From: JBAZAX01 sp964568625 | GTDB lineage: Bacteria; Babelota; Babeliae; Babelales; RVW-14 | Direction of reading: 5' to 3' | DNA length: 59,560 nucleotides | NCBI GenBank assembly: GCA_964568625.1 | Contig: CAZMQG010000008.1 | Location: forward strand, 1-59,560 | Shown here: positions 53,291 to 59,560 of the stretch, piece after piece | Position numbering within the stretch: the first letter of the stretch is position 1 | How the letters are laid out: each line of letters begins with the position of its first letter | Made by a program: the position numbers and the translations under genes | The notes under the pieces: model-generated | What the model saw: only the letters and a program-made list of their open reading frames with translations | The model's database searches: none | What the model was told of the DNA's origin: nothing

Positions 53291-55381
53291 ATGCTTGCAC
53301 AAATTTTAAAAAGATTTATGGAACTTGGGGTCTCAGGCTGCTACCAAGTTTTTAAGCGTAAAACAAAAAAACGTTGGGTACGATTTTGTTATAAAAGGAT
53401 TTTATTTAATCCATGGATCCTGAAACAAGTTCAGGATGACAAAACAGCCAAATCAATTGACACTGATTTCTTAGAAAAAATAATAAATTCAGAAGAGTTT
53501 AACTTATACTTGCCGCATAAATTTAAAGACAGTAACTGGATTTTGCAGCAGGCGGATCTAGCCGCTTCAAATTGTTTTGATATCTTGGGCTCGGGAATAA
53601 AATGTTTTGAAAAAATCCCATGGCACCAGGACTTTAAAAGTCCTGACTTTACAAGTCTCAACTTTGCAAGTCGTGATTTTATGAGTCATGATTTTACAAG
53701 TAATAACAGTACCAAATCCTGGAAGCATAGCTTTTACCAAGATATTACAGCATCTTGTCCCACAAATATGAAACTTGATGAATATAATCCGGATATTAAG
53801 GTCCCCTGGGAACTGTCCAGATTTCAACATATCTTTATGCTTGGCAAAGCTTATCAAATAAATCAAGATAATAAATACGCAGACGCTTTTCAAAATCAAA
53901 TATCAGACTGGATCGAACAGAATCCATACATGACTGGAGTCAATTGGGTATGCCCAATGGACGTTGCAATAAGAGCTATCAACTGGATTTGGGGATTTTA
54001 CTTTTTCAAAGATACTCCGAATATTTCAAACGCATTCTGGATTAAATTTATAAATATACTGCACTTGCATTTACATTATCTTGAATTTAATTGGGAAACA
54101 TCCGATAAGCCCAATAACCACTACATATCAGATCTGGTTGGATATCTGTATTTATGCGAGTTTTTCAAAATTAAAAATGCTCACATAAATAACGCTTACG
54201 CAAATAATACTAGCATTGGTAAGAAAAAAAACCGGTGCATTAAAAAAATACTCGAACAATTTTTTCATCAGATTCAACCCGACGGGACATGTTATGAGGG
54301 AACAACCGGATATCATAAGCTTGATACCGAGCTTTTTTTGCATTTCAAACTGATTTGTAATGCAACGCAAAATAGCAATTCAAATTGCAAAACAAAGCAA
54401 GCAAAAAATGGCCCCACCGGTTTGCCAACTGAATTTTTAAGTCGCTTTTATAAAATGATCGGATTTTTACAAGCCTGCTCAGACCTGTCTGGCTCAGACC
54501 TGTCTGGCTCAGACTTGTCTGGCTCAGACGAATCCGAAAATTTTGTAACTATTGGGGATAACGACAGCGGTAAAATTTTGACAGGAATTGAAACTCCAAG
54601 TACTAAGAGAATCAGAAACCAACATGACATACTCCCCCCAGGGCAACAGATAGATGCTAAACAAAAATCTTGGGTACAAAACTTTCCTGACTTTGGTCTT
54701 ATATGCATACGTAACGAATGTCTTCATGTAACATTTCGATTGCCCAAATTCAATCAAAATCAGCCATCAGGACACTTTCATTATGATCAGCTAGCGGTAA
54801 CACTATCAATAAATGGAACCCCTATCCTGATAGATCCTGGAAGCTATGTTTACACTGCAAACAGCTGCTGGCGTAATTTGATGCGTGGGGCAAAGAGTCA
54901 CAACACATTCCATTCGCCTGAACTCATGACAATGCAAAATGAACTCTTCCAGCTTAAACTCACGCCACAAGACAATCCGGTCATAATTGATCAAAACAAT
55001 AATTTAATTCAGGTAATGGCATATCATAAGTTCAATTCTTGCGACAATGAAATTGCCTATAGAACTATTGAGACAGATAAAGAAAAAAATTTAAAATTAA
55101 CTGACTGGTGGAATACTACAGAAAACTCAAAAAATCAAATAAATAGCGAGTGGAACTTAATTTTTAATCCGGAACTCAAATTAAAAAAAGAAGCTGATGA
55201 AAGTTGGTCTGTTGAAAAAAACAATAAACCTATATGTCGAATTTTTTCAACGCTGGATTTTGTAATGCTAACGGGCTTTTATTCAAAAAATTATGGCACC
55301 TTACAAACGTGCACAAAACTTAAAGCAACTAAAACTCTATCAAACCAGAAGCAAACAATACTTATTAAATCAAATGTATAA
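53291..55381 (+). CDS. Heparinase II/III-like polysaccharide lyase family protein
   Basis: 696 residues. N-terminal alpha/alpha toroid (about 175-330: VPWELSRFQHIFMLGKAYQI, NWVCPMDVAIRAINWIWGFY, NNHYISDLVGYLYLCEFF) and C-terminal beta domain (about 480-690: SGHFHYDQLAVTLSINGTPI, IDPGSYVY, RGAKSHNTFHSP). Tyr/His residues of the family active site are present (NNHY, YEGTTGYHKL). Such proteins cleave acidic polysaccharides. GGGGG precedes the ATG. Three low-complexity insertions stand out: a copy of the palindromic repeat (NPWILKQVQDDK, about 40-51), DFTSL-type pentapeptides (about 114-138) and SDLSG pentapeptides (about 397-413). No signal peptide is visible. Confidence 0.9.
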   Translation: MLAQILKRFMELGVSGCYQVFKRKTKKRWVRFCYKRILFNPWILKQVQDDKTAKSIDTDFLEKIINSEEFNLYLPHKFKDSNWILQQADLAASNCFDILGSGIKCFEKIPWHQDFKSPDFTSLNFASRDFMSHDFTSNNSTKSWKHSFYQDITASCPTNMKLDEYNPDIKVPWELSRFQHIFMLGKAYQINQDNKYADAFQNQISDWIEQNPYMTGVNWVCPMDVAIRAINWIWGFYFFKDTPNISNAFWIKFINILHLHLHYLEFNWETSDKPNNHYISDLVGYLYLCEFFKIKNAHINNAYANNTSIGKKKNRCIKKILEQFFHQIQPDGTCYEGTTGYHKLDTELFLHFKLICNATQNSNSNCKTKQAKNGPTGLPTEFLSRFYKMIGFLQACSDLSGSDLSGSDLSGSDESENFVTIGDNDSGKILTGIETPSTKRIRNQHDILPPGQQIDAKQKSWVQNFPDFGLICIRNECLHVTFRLPKFNQNQPSGHFHYDQLAVTLSINGTPILIDPGSYVYTANSCWRNLMRGAKSHNTFHSPELMTMQNELFQLKLTPQDNPVIIDQNNNLIQVMAYHKFNSCDNEIAYRTIETDKEKNLKLTDWWNTTENSKNQINSEWNLIFNPELKLKKEADESWSVEKNNKPICRIFSTLDFVMLTGFYSKNYGTLQTCTKLKATKTLSNQKQTILIKSNV
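53408..53441. repeat. Palindromic repeat family, copy C, in frame inside the lyase gene
   Basis: The 34-base unit, with loop ACAAG, lies in the coding sequence and is read as NPWILKQVQDDK without disturbing the frame. Copies A and B are intergenic. Confidence 0.9.
53630..53704 (+). repeat. Five tandem 15-bp units in the lyase gene
   Basis: GACTTTAAAAGTCCT, GACTTTACAAGTCTC, AACTTTGCAAGTCGT, GATTTTATGAGTCAT, GATTTTACAAGTAAT encode DFKSP DFTSL NFASR DFMSH DFTSN. Confidence 0.95.
54479..54530 (+). repeat. 15-bp tandem repeat (SDLSG) in the lyase gene
   Basis: TCAGACCTGTCTGGC twice, then TCAGACTTGTCTGGC and a partial TCAGACG. The units are almost identical, so the expansion is recent. Confidence 0.95.
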
Positions 55382-55436
55382 ACTGTGTAACACAAACGTG
55401 TTGTAATACAACGTAATGCGTGATAACACAAACTGT

Positions 55437-55964
55437 TTAGCAAAGACTCAAAAGAGGTCCCGCATGTTTTAGTAAGTTATGTTTTTTCTCCAAAATCGGT
55501 TCGGCAGTCTCAAAAATCAAAATACCATGGTTGCCATGTCTCATTTGCCAAGTTAAAAATGCCGGATTTTTCAATCCCAAGGATTGCCCTAGTTGTGTCA
55601 AATCATCCTCATCGTGTGTATTAATATCTTTACGTTTCAGACCATTTCGTAAAAATTGTTTAAGTTGAGAATTAAAATCGGCCTGTTGCATATCTTGGTA
55701 AAAATGGTCCGGATCTTCCCAAATATCATGTTTATGAAATTTGCACTCTTCACTTGAATATCCGGCCACACCTTTAAGACAGTCAAAGTCTGGATTATCC
55801 ACAAGATAAACAGCCTTATTAAAATTAAAAGCATCATCATGCGAAAGATCGTGTAAAACAATTTGAGACAAATCTTGAACTTCATGATGCAAAAGAATCT
55901 TACTTGGTATTTCTGTAAGCTTTTCAAAAACTCTTCCTACGTCAAAATCTCTATCAAGGACCAT
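55437..55964 (-). CDS. Protein of unknown function (175 aa)
   Basis: 175 residues, soluble, acidic and His-rich (LLHHEVQDLSQIVLHDLSHD, CKFHKHDIWEDPDHFYQDMQ, WQMRHGNHGILIFETAEPIL). No signal peptide or membrane segment. The clustered His/Asp could bind metal, but I recognise no motif. GGGAGAAGG precedes the ATG at 55964. It is convergent with the lyase gene, 55 bases from its end, and lies downstream of murF on the same strand, about 115 bases away. Confidence 0.8.
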   Translation of the reverse strand: MVLDRDFDVGRVFEKLTEIPSKILLHHEVQDLSQIVLHDLSHDDAFNFNKAVYLVDNPDFDCLKGVAGYSSEECKFHKHDIWEDPDHFYQDMQQADFNSQLKQFLRNGLKRKDINTHDEDDLTQLGQSLGLKNPAFLTWQMRHGNHGILIFETAEPILEKKHNLLKHAGPLLSLC

Positions 55965-56079
55965 CGCCTTCTCCCTTCAAAATTTAAACAGAACAAAAAA
56001 GTTGAATACTCACATATTCAACTTTAATAATTTTTTAAACTCGGAACAAGAAAAGGAAAAAATTCGGCTAAAAACGGAT

Positions 56080-57534
56080 TTATGCAACAACTTTTTCAAC
56101 TAACTTATCCAAAGCAATCCCATGTGAAGCTTTTACCAAAACAAGAGTACTTGGGGATTTTAGCTGCTCCAGAAGCACTTTTTCGGCCTCTTGCCAATCA
56201 CTAACTCGAGTAACACAGGAATCAGACATAAGCATACCTTGGGTATACTTCACCAAGTTGCCTACTAATATTATTGAATTAATACTGCAAGCCTTAGTCA
56301 AAATTTTACCAAGATTTCTATGCCAATAAATTTCACGATCTCCCAGCTCCAGCATGTCACCAATAACTGCTATTTTTTTTCCATTATTATTCATTTTATC
56401 AAATGCAGAAATGGCAGCTTTCATACTTTCCGGATTAGCATTGTAACAGTCACTTATAACAGTACCCAAATTATTTTTAATTTGTTTTTGCTCAAATCTA
56501 TTATCAAAACCTGTATAAGACTCAATGCCTTTTACAACAGCGGCAAGAGGAGCCTTTATAAAATAGGCAATTGTGCTTGCAGCCAATGCGTTACATAAAA
56601 GACCTTGATGCGTACTGTTAAATTTTACTTTCGCTCTTTGTCCATACCATCTTAAATTAAATTCCGTAATAAACTTTCCCGTTGAGTCAGTACTGATTTT
56701 TATTTTTCTTGCCTGAACATGATTTTTTGTTTTAAATCCATATCGAGCAATTGGATGGCTGTAATGAGCATCAGTTAAAATTGGTTGATCACCAAAAATT
56801 ATTCCTATCTCTTTATCTTTAAAATTTTTAAAAATTTGACGTTTTTCATTGGCAACGTTTTGCAAATTTCCAAATTGAGAAATATGGGAGTAGGAGATTT
56901 TTGTTATTAAAGCGATTGTCGGATTTAGAATATCTGTTTTAACAGACATCTCTCCAAGTTCACTAATTCCAACCTCAAAAGCAGCAGCTTTGCAGGAACT
57001 TTTCACATTCAAAATATTTGCACACAAGCCTATAAAAGTATTTTGATTTTTTGCAGAGATATAAAAAGGGATATCAGTTTGTTGTAAAATTGAACGCAGG
57101 ATCTCTTTCGTACTGGTTTTTCCAATTGATCCGGTGATGCCTATGACAGGAAACTCAAAAGTTGCACGCCAGGCCTTTGCCATATCAACAAGTGCCTCAT
57201 AAGTATCAGGTACAAGTATCACTAAACAATTTGCAAGATTATCTACAATTACCTGCGTAACTTTACCGAGACAAGATTTTATATCTTTACTGACAACTAA
57301 TGAGCAAGCTCCTGCATTAAGAGCTTGTGGAATAAAATCATGCCCATCAAGGGTTTGCCCTTTAAGAGCAAAAAAAACAGATTTCTGATCTACTGACCTA
57401 CTATCAAAGGCAACAGAAACATCATTTCCAATTTTATTAAAATTCCAGTCGACATCTCGTGTTAATTCAACACCATTAACATAAAATTTTGCATAAGGAA
57501 CAGCTTTGAGTAAAAAATCTTTGGTTAACAACAT
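56080..57534 (-). CDS. murF: UDP-MurNAc-tripeptide D-alanyl-D-alanine ligase
   Basis: 484 residues; adds D-Ala-D-Ala to the peptidoglycan precursor in the cytoplasm. N-terminal UDP-binding domain (SVAFDSRSVDQKSVFFALKG with the family DSR, GHDFIPQALNAGACSLVVSK), central ATPase with P-loop GITGSIGKTSTKE, then AFEVGISELGEM, and the C-terminal domain with DCYNANPESMKAAISAFDK and AVIGDMLELGDRE. Length and order are normal for MurF. No other mur genes are adjacent. Confidence 0.96.
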   Translation of the reverse strand: MLLTKDFLLKAVPYAKFYVNGVELTRDVDWNFNKIGNDVSVAFDSRSVDQKSVFFALKGQTLDGHDFIPQALNAGACSLVVSKDIKSCLGKVTQVIVDNLANCLVILVPDTYEALVDMAKAWRATFEFPVIGITGSIGKTSTKEILRSILQQTDIPFYISAKNQNTFIGLCANILNVKSSCKAAAFEVGISELGEMSVKTDILNPTIALITKISYSHISQFGNLQNVANEKRQIFKNFKDKEIGIIFGDQPILTDAHYSHPIARYGFKTKNHVQARKIKISTDSTGKFITEFNLRWYGQRAKVKFNSTHQGLLCNALAASTIAYFIKAPLAAVVKGIESYTGFDNRFEQKQIKNNLGTVISDCYNANPESMKAAISAFDKMNNNGKKIAVIGDMLELGDREIYWHRNLGKILTKACSINSIILVGNLVKYTQGMLMSDSCVTRVSDWQEAEKVLLEQLKSPSTLVLVKASHGIALDKLVEKVVA

Positions 57535-57724
57535 AATCTGTAAGTCTCCGTAATTTGCGATTACCCCACGTTCTCTAAAGTCGAATTATAACAAAACTTA
57601 AGGATTTAGGCGATAATGTACATTGCCTTTTTTTATGTTTTTCAAACTTTTTAACTCTTTATTTACATCTAAAATCACAATTATTTAATATTTATGTTTA
57701 TAATAGAAATAAAAAGCAGAATAA

Positions 57725-57754
57725 TTGACTTTGCACATAGCTTAGTTGTAAAAT
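57725..57754 (+). promoter_or_regulatory. Candidate promoter of the small acidic protein gene
   Basis: TTGACT (57725-57730), an 18-base spacer, and TAAAAT (57749-57754), about 45 bases before the ATG at 57799. A hairpin with AATGTACATT at its tip and a T-run (about 57606-57640) lies upstream with no obvious gene to end. Confidence 0.5.
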
Positions 57755-57798
57755 AAAAACAGGTAGAAAATTATAGAATTAGGAAAGGAGACGTTTGG

Positions 57799-58035
57799 AT
57801 GAAAAAGATATTTATGTTGCTCGCATTGAGCGGACTTGTATCATGCGCCTCATTGTTCGCAATGGAAGAAGACTTCAAGGTTGGTTATGCTGAAGAAGAT
57901 GAAACTTCTTACCAAAATGATAGCGAAGAAGATTTCAAAATAGGAGAAGAAGAGTCTGACCAATACGAAGGCGAAAAAGTTGGCTGTGGAGATTGTGAAA
58001 AAGTTGGATATATAGACGACCAACCCGGTGAATAA
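57799..58035 (+). CDS. Small acidic exported protein, function unknown
   Basis: 78 residues. MKKIFMLLALSGLVSCASLF is a signal peptide with likely cleavage after LFA; the Cys at about 16 makes lipidation a weak alternative. The mature 55 residues are very acidic with a repeated theme DFKVG/DFKIG and EKVGCGDCEKVGY, whose two Cys could form a disulfide or bind metal. AAGGAGACGTTTGG precedes the ATG and a strong terminator follows, so it is a true short gene. Family not recognised. Confidence 0.85.
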   Translation: MKKIFMLLALSGLVSCASLFAMEEDFKVGYAEEDETSYQNDSEEDFKIGEEESDQYEGEKVGCGDCEKVGYIDDQPGE

Positions 58036-58064
58036 AAAATTCTTTAAATAACCAAGAGAAAAAA

Positions 58065-58098
58065 GAGGCCTCGATTTTTTACAATCGAGGCCTCTTTT
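58065..58098. terminator. Bidirectional terminator
   Basis: GAGGCCTCGATT pairs perfectly with AATCGAGGCCTC (58065-58094) and is followed by T-rich sequence; A-rich sequence on the other side serves the convergent minus-strand gene. The same TTTACAATCGAGGC core recurs in the rRNA terminator at 59017-59043. Confidence 0.93.
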
Positions 58099-58123
58099 AT
58101 GTTTAATAAATTTTATTATTAAC

Positions 58124-58810
58124 TTATTTCTTCTTACCGAGAAAATTTAGTAAATGTAGAAATAAGTTAATAAAATCAAGATAAAGAGTTAGTGCACACA
58201 TTAATGCAATTTTACGTTCCTCTTCACCTCTATTTAAAAGCTCACTTCCTAACCACTTTATCCTTTGAACATCATAGGCAGTTAAGCCCGTGAAAATCAA
58301 GATTCCAATAAAAGAAATAACATAATTCATCATTGAGTTATGCAGAAACATATTAACAATTCCTGCAATAATTATTCCAATCAAACCCATAAACATGATT
58401 TGACCAAAAGATGTCAAATCTGTTTTTGTGTAATAACCATAAAGAGCCATAAAACCAAACATTCCAACTGTCATTGCAAAAATTTGGTAAATTGAACCCA
58501 TTTGGTAAACGGCAAATATGACGGATAATGTCATTCCAAGCAATCCCGAATACAACGAAAATAGTAAAATATTGGTTGCATAGCTAAGTTTTTGAAATGC
58601 ACTTGAAATGTAAAAAACTAATCCAAGTTGCGCAATAAGAAGTGCAAAAAAAGCAAATCTGTTTGTCACGATTGCTCTGAATAACCCCGGAGTTGAATAA
58701 ACACCATAAGCAGTTACTGCCGTAATTGCCAGTCCCAAAGACATCCATGCATAAACTTTATACATAAATGAGGCTACCGAACGAGTAAGAGTATTATATA
58801 TATTGAACAT
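58124..58810 (-). CDS. Bax inhibitor-1 / YccA-family membrane protein
   Basis: 228 residues with seven hydrophobic helices, starting YAWMSLGLAITAVTAYGVYS and ending with LYLDFINLFLHLLNFLGKKK. FTGLTAYDVQRIKWL and the closing LYLDFINLFL are signatures of the TMBIM/BI-1 family, which in bacteria includes YbhL/YccA; YccA modulates the FtsH protease, and other members are pH-gated calcium channels. Full length, with the Asp pair of the pore region present (TAYDVQ, LYLDFIN). It lies between the terminator and the rRNA operon on the minus strand. Confidence 0.93.
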   Translation of the reverse strand: MFNIYNTLTRSVASFMYKVYAWMSLGLAITAVTAYGVYSTPGLFRAIVTNRFAFFALLIAQLGLVFYISSAFQKLSYATNILLFSLYSGLLGMTLSVIFAVYQMGSIYQIFAMTVGMFGFMALYGYYTKTDLTSFGQIMFMGLIGIIIAGIVNMFLHNSMMNYVISFIGILIFTGLTAYDVQRIKWLGSELLNRGEEERKIALMCALTLYLDFINLFLHLLNFLGKKK

Positions 58811-59012
58811 TACAAAATCCTTTCACTAAGTTTAAAAGAACTAAATAGCTTCATTTCCATTTCATTAGATTACTATTTTACACAAAATAGCGCAAACGCA
58901 TGTACAAACACATTCCTGGACTTACTACTCACATTTACCTCTATGAAATCAGTTATAAATATCAATGTTATAAATGCACCCAGTCCACATGCATTCAATC
59001 CATCTACAAAAC

Positions 59013-59043
59013 AAAAAAGCCCCGACTTTTACAATCGAGGCTT
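59013..59043 (-). terminator. Terminator of the rRNA operon
   Basis: On the minus strand AAGCCTCGA pairs with TCGGGGCTT (one G-T pair) and is followed by six T. It lies 10 bases after the 3' end of the 5S rRNA. Confidence 0.85.
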
Positions 59044-59053
59044 TTAAATTTAA

Positions 59054-59169
59054 TCCTGGCAGTACCTATTTTTCCAGGCCGTCTCCAGCCAGGTATCTTC
59101 GGCGTGACAAGCTTAACTGCCGTATTCGGAATGGGAACGGGTGTTTCCAAGTCACTATTGCCACCAGGA
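59054..59169 (-). rRNA. rrf: 5S ribosomal RNA
   Basis: Reverse complement reads TCCTGGTGGCAATAGTGACT, then CACCCGTTCCCATTCCGAAT and ACGGCAGTTAAGC, ending GCCAGGA; these are the conserved 5S loops. The ends TCCTGG and CCAGGA pair as helix I. The length is about 116 bases; the ends are accurate to a few bases. Confidence 0.95.
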
Positions 59170-59229
59170 AATTTTCAATCTGGTTTCCCAGATAATTTTT
59201 AAAGTATTTCAATTTTTAGTCTTTGAGGT

Positions 59230-59260
59230 CAGTCGCGAAGGTTTTTCCCCTTCGCGACTG
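59230..59260 (-). other. Stem-loop in the 23S-5S spacer
   Basis: CAGTCGCGAAGG (59230-59241) pairs perfectly with CCTTCGCGACTG (59249-59260) around a 7-base loop. A hairpin here could be an RNA processing site; it is not followed by a T-run on the minus strand. Confidence 0.7.
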
Positions 59261-59329
59261 ATTCGAATTAGATACAGATTAATCAAGAATCGATAACGAT
59301 TACTCAGAGAAACGAATTTAGTAGTGTAG

Positions 59330-59560
59330 ATAAAACATTCGATCTATTAGTACTGGTTAGCTGAACACATTACTGTGCTTACACACCCAGCCTATCAACC
59401 TTGTAGTCTTCAAGGGATCTTAATAAGTCTTTCGACTCGAGATATTTAATCTTGAGGTGAGTTTCCCACTTAGATGCTTTCAGCGGTTATCTCGTCCAAA
59501 CCTAGCTACCCAGCGTTGCTTTTGGTAAACAACTGGAACACCAGAGGTTTGTCCATCCCG
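59330..59560 (-). rRNA. rrl: 23S ribosomal RNA, 3' end only
   Basis: Reverse complement holds the conserved 3' domain VI: AACCTCTGGTGTTCCAGTTG, ACGCTGGGTAGCTAGGTTTG, CGCTGAAAGCATCTAAGTGG and CCAGTACTAATAGATCGA near the 3' end. The rest of the gene lies beyond the window. The exact 3' end is uncertain by about ten bases. Confidence 0.95.

Noticed and set aside
53630..54530. Tandem repeats considered as a CRISPR array
   Set aside because: Units are 15 bases, directly adjacent with no spacers, and lie in frame in a protein gene.
57606..57640. Terminator-like hairpin with T-run on the plus strand
   Set aside because: No plus-strand gene ends upstream; murF runs the other way. Noted only with the neighbouring promoter.
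58900..59202. Two plus-strand ORFs of 100 and 73 residues
   Set aside because: They lie across the 5S rRNA and its terminator on the opposite strand.

Overview
The window is low in G+C (roughly one third by eye) and uses the standard code, with TGA as a stop (for example xerC/D and the AAA+ gene ending at 43793). The bacterium appears Gram-negative: it has a Kdo transferase (waaA) for lipid A/LPS, murF and uppP for peptidoglycan, a beta-barrel-like outer-membrane protein and many signal peptides. Core genes are scattered singly among large secreted proteins of unknown function, and several products look eukaryotic-like (cyclin box, PPP-type phosphatases, ATAD3-type ATPase, ankyrin- and HEAT-like repeats). 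This mix suggests a host-associated or intracellular bacterium. My best guess is candidate phylum Dependentiae (TM6, Babela-like); that is an inference from gene style, not from a search.

Layout. 1-5587 (minus): operon-like block of five exported or membrane proteins led by an ATAD3-like AAA+ ATPase; the last gene runs off the window edge. 5979-8276 (plus): polymorphic toxin with a degenerate Hint domain and a type-24-like toxin end, a probable immunity gene, a broken second toxin end joined to a 76-bp copy of the first toxin gene, and a second probable immunity gene. 8330-10731: lipoprotein and a large helical-repeat protein. 10861-12438: AbiEi/AbiEii type IV toxin-antitoxin pair behind a near-perfect inverted repeat. 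12784-18241: two paralogous exported PPP-type phosphatases and an ankyrin-like protein. 18332-28229: thrS, a large exported protein, phoH (PIN-PhoH), ftsK and a 36-residue-repeat protein. 29759-32043: a periplasmic-binding-protein gene followed directly by a probable pentameric ligand-gated ion channel. 32090-40898: cmk, mutS, waaA, nth, xerC/D, an rRNA-type methyltransferase, and a 289-bp element with terminal inverted repeats. 40983-43793: two paralogous DUF4143 AAA+ ATPases, each behind its own palindromes, the second bracketed by direct repeats. 43957-48725 (minus): four secreted or outer-membrane proteins. 49286-58810: uppP, trpS, a secreted cyclin-box protein, a HAD phosphatase, a heparinase II/III-like protein, murF and a Bax-inhibitor-1 protein. 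59054-59560 (minus): 5S rRNA and the 3' end of 23S rRNA.

Strongest leads: the secreted cyclin-box protein (51643-52491), the binding-protein plus pentameric-channel pair (29759-32043), the ATAD3-like ATPase operon (1-5587), the toxin cassette scar (6640-7876), and a palindromic repeat family with a compensatory base change and an in-frame copy inside a gene (53408-53441). No tRNA gene, CRISPR array or recognisable transposase was seen.
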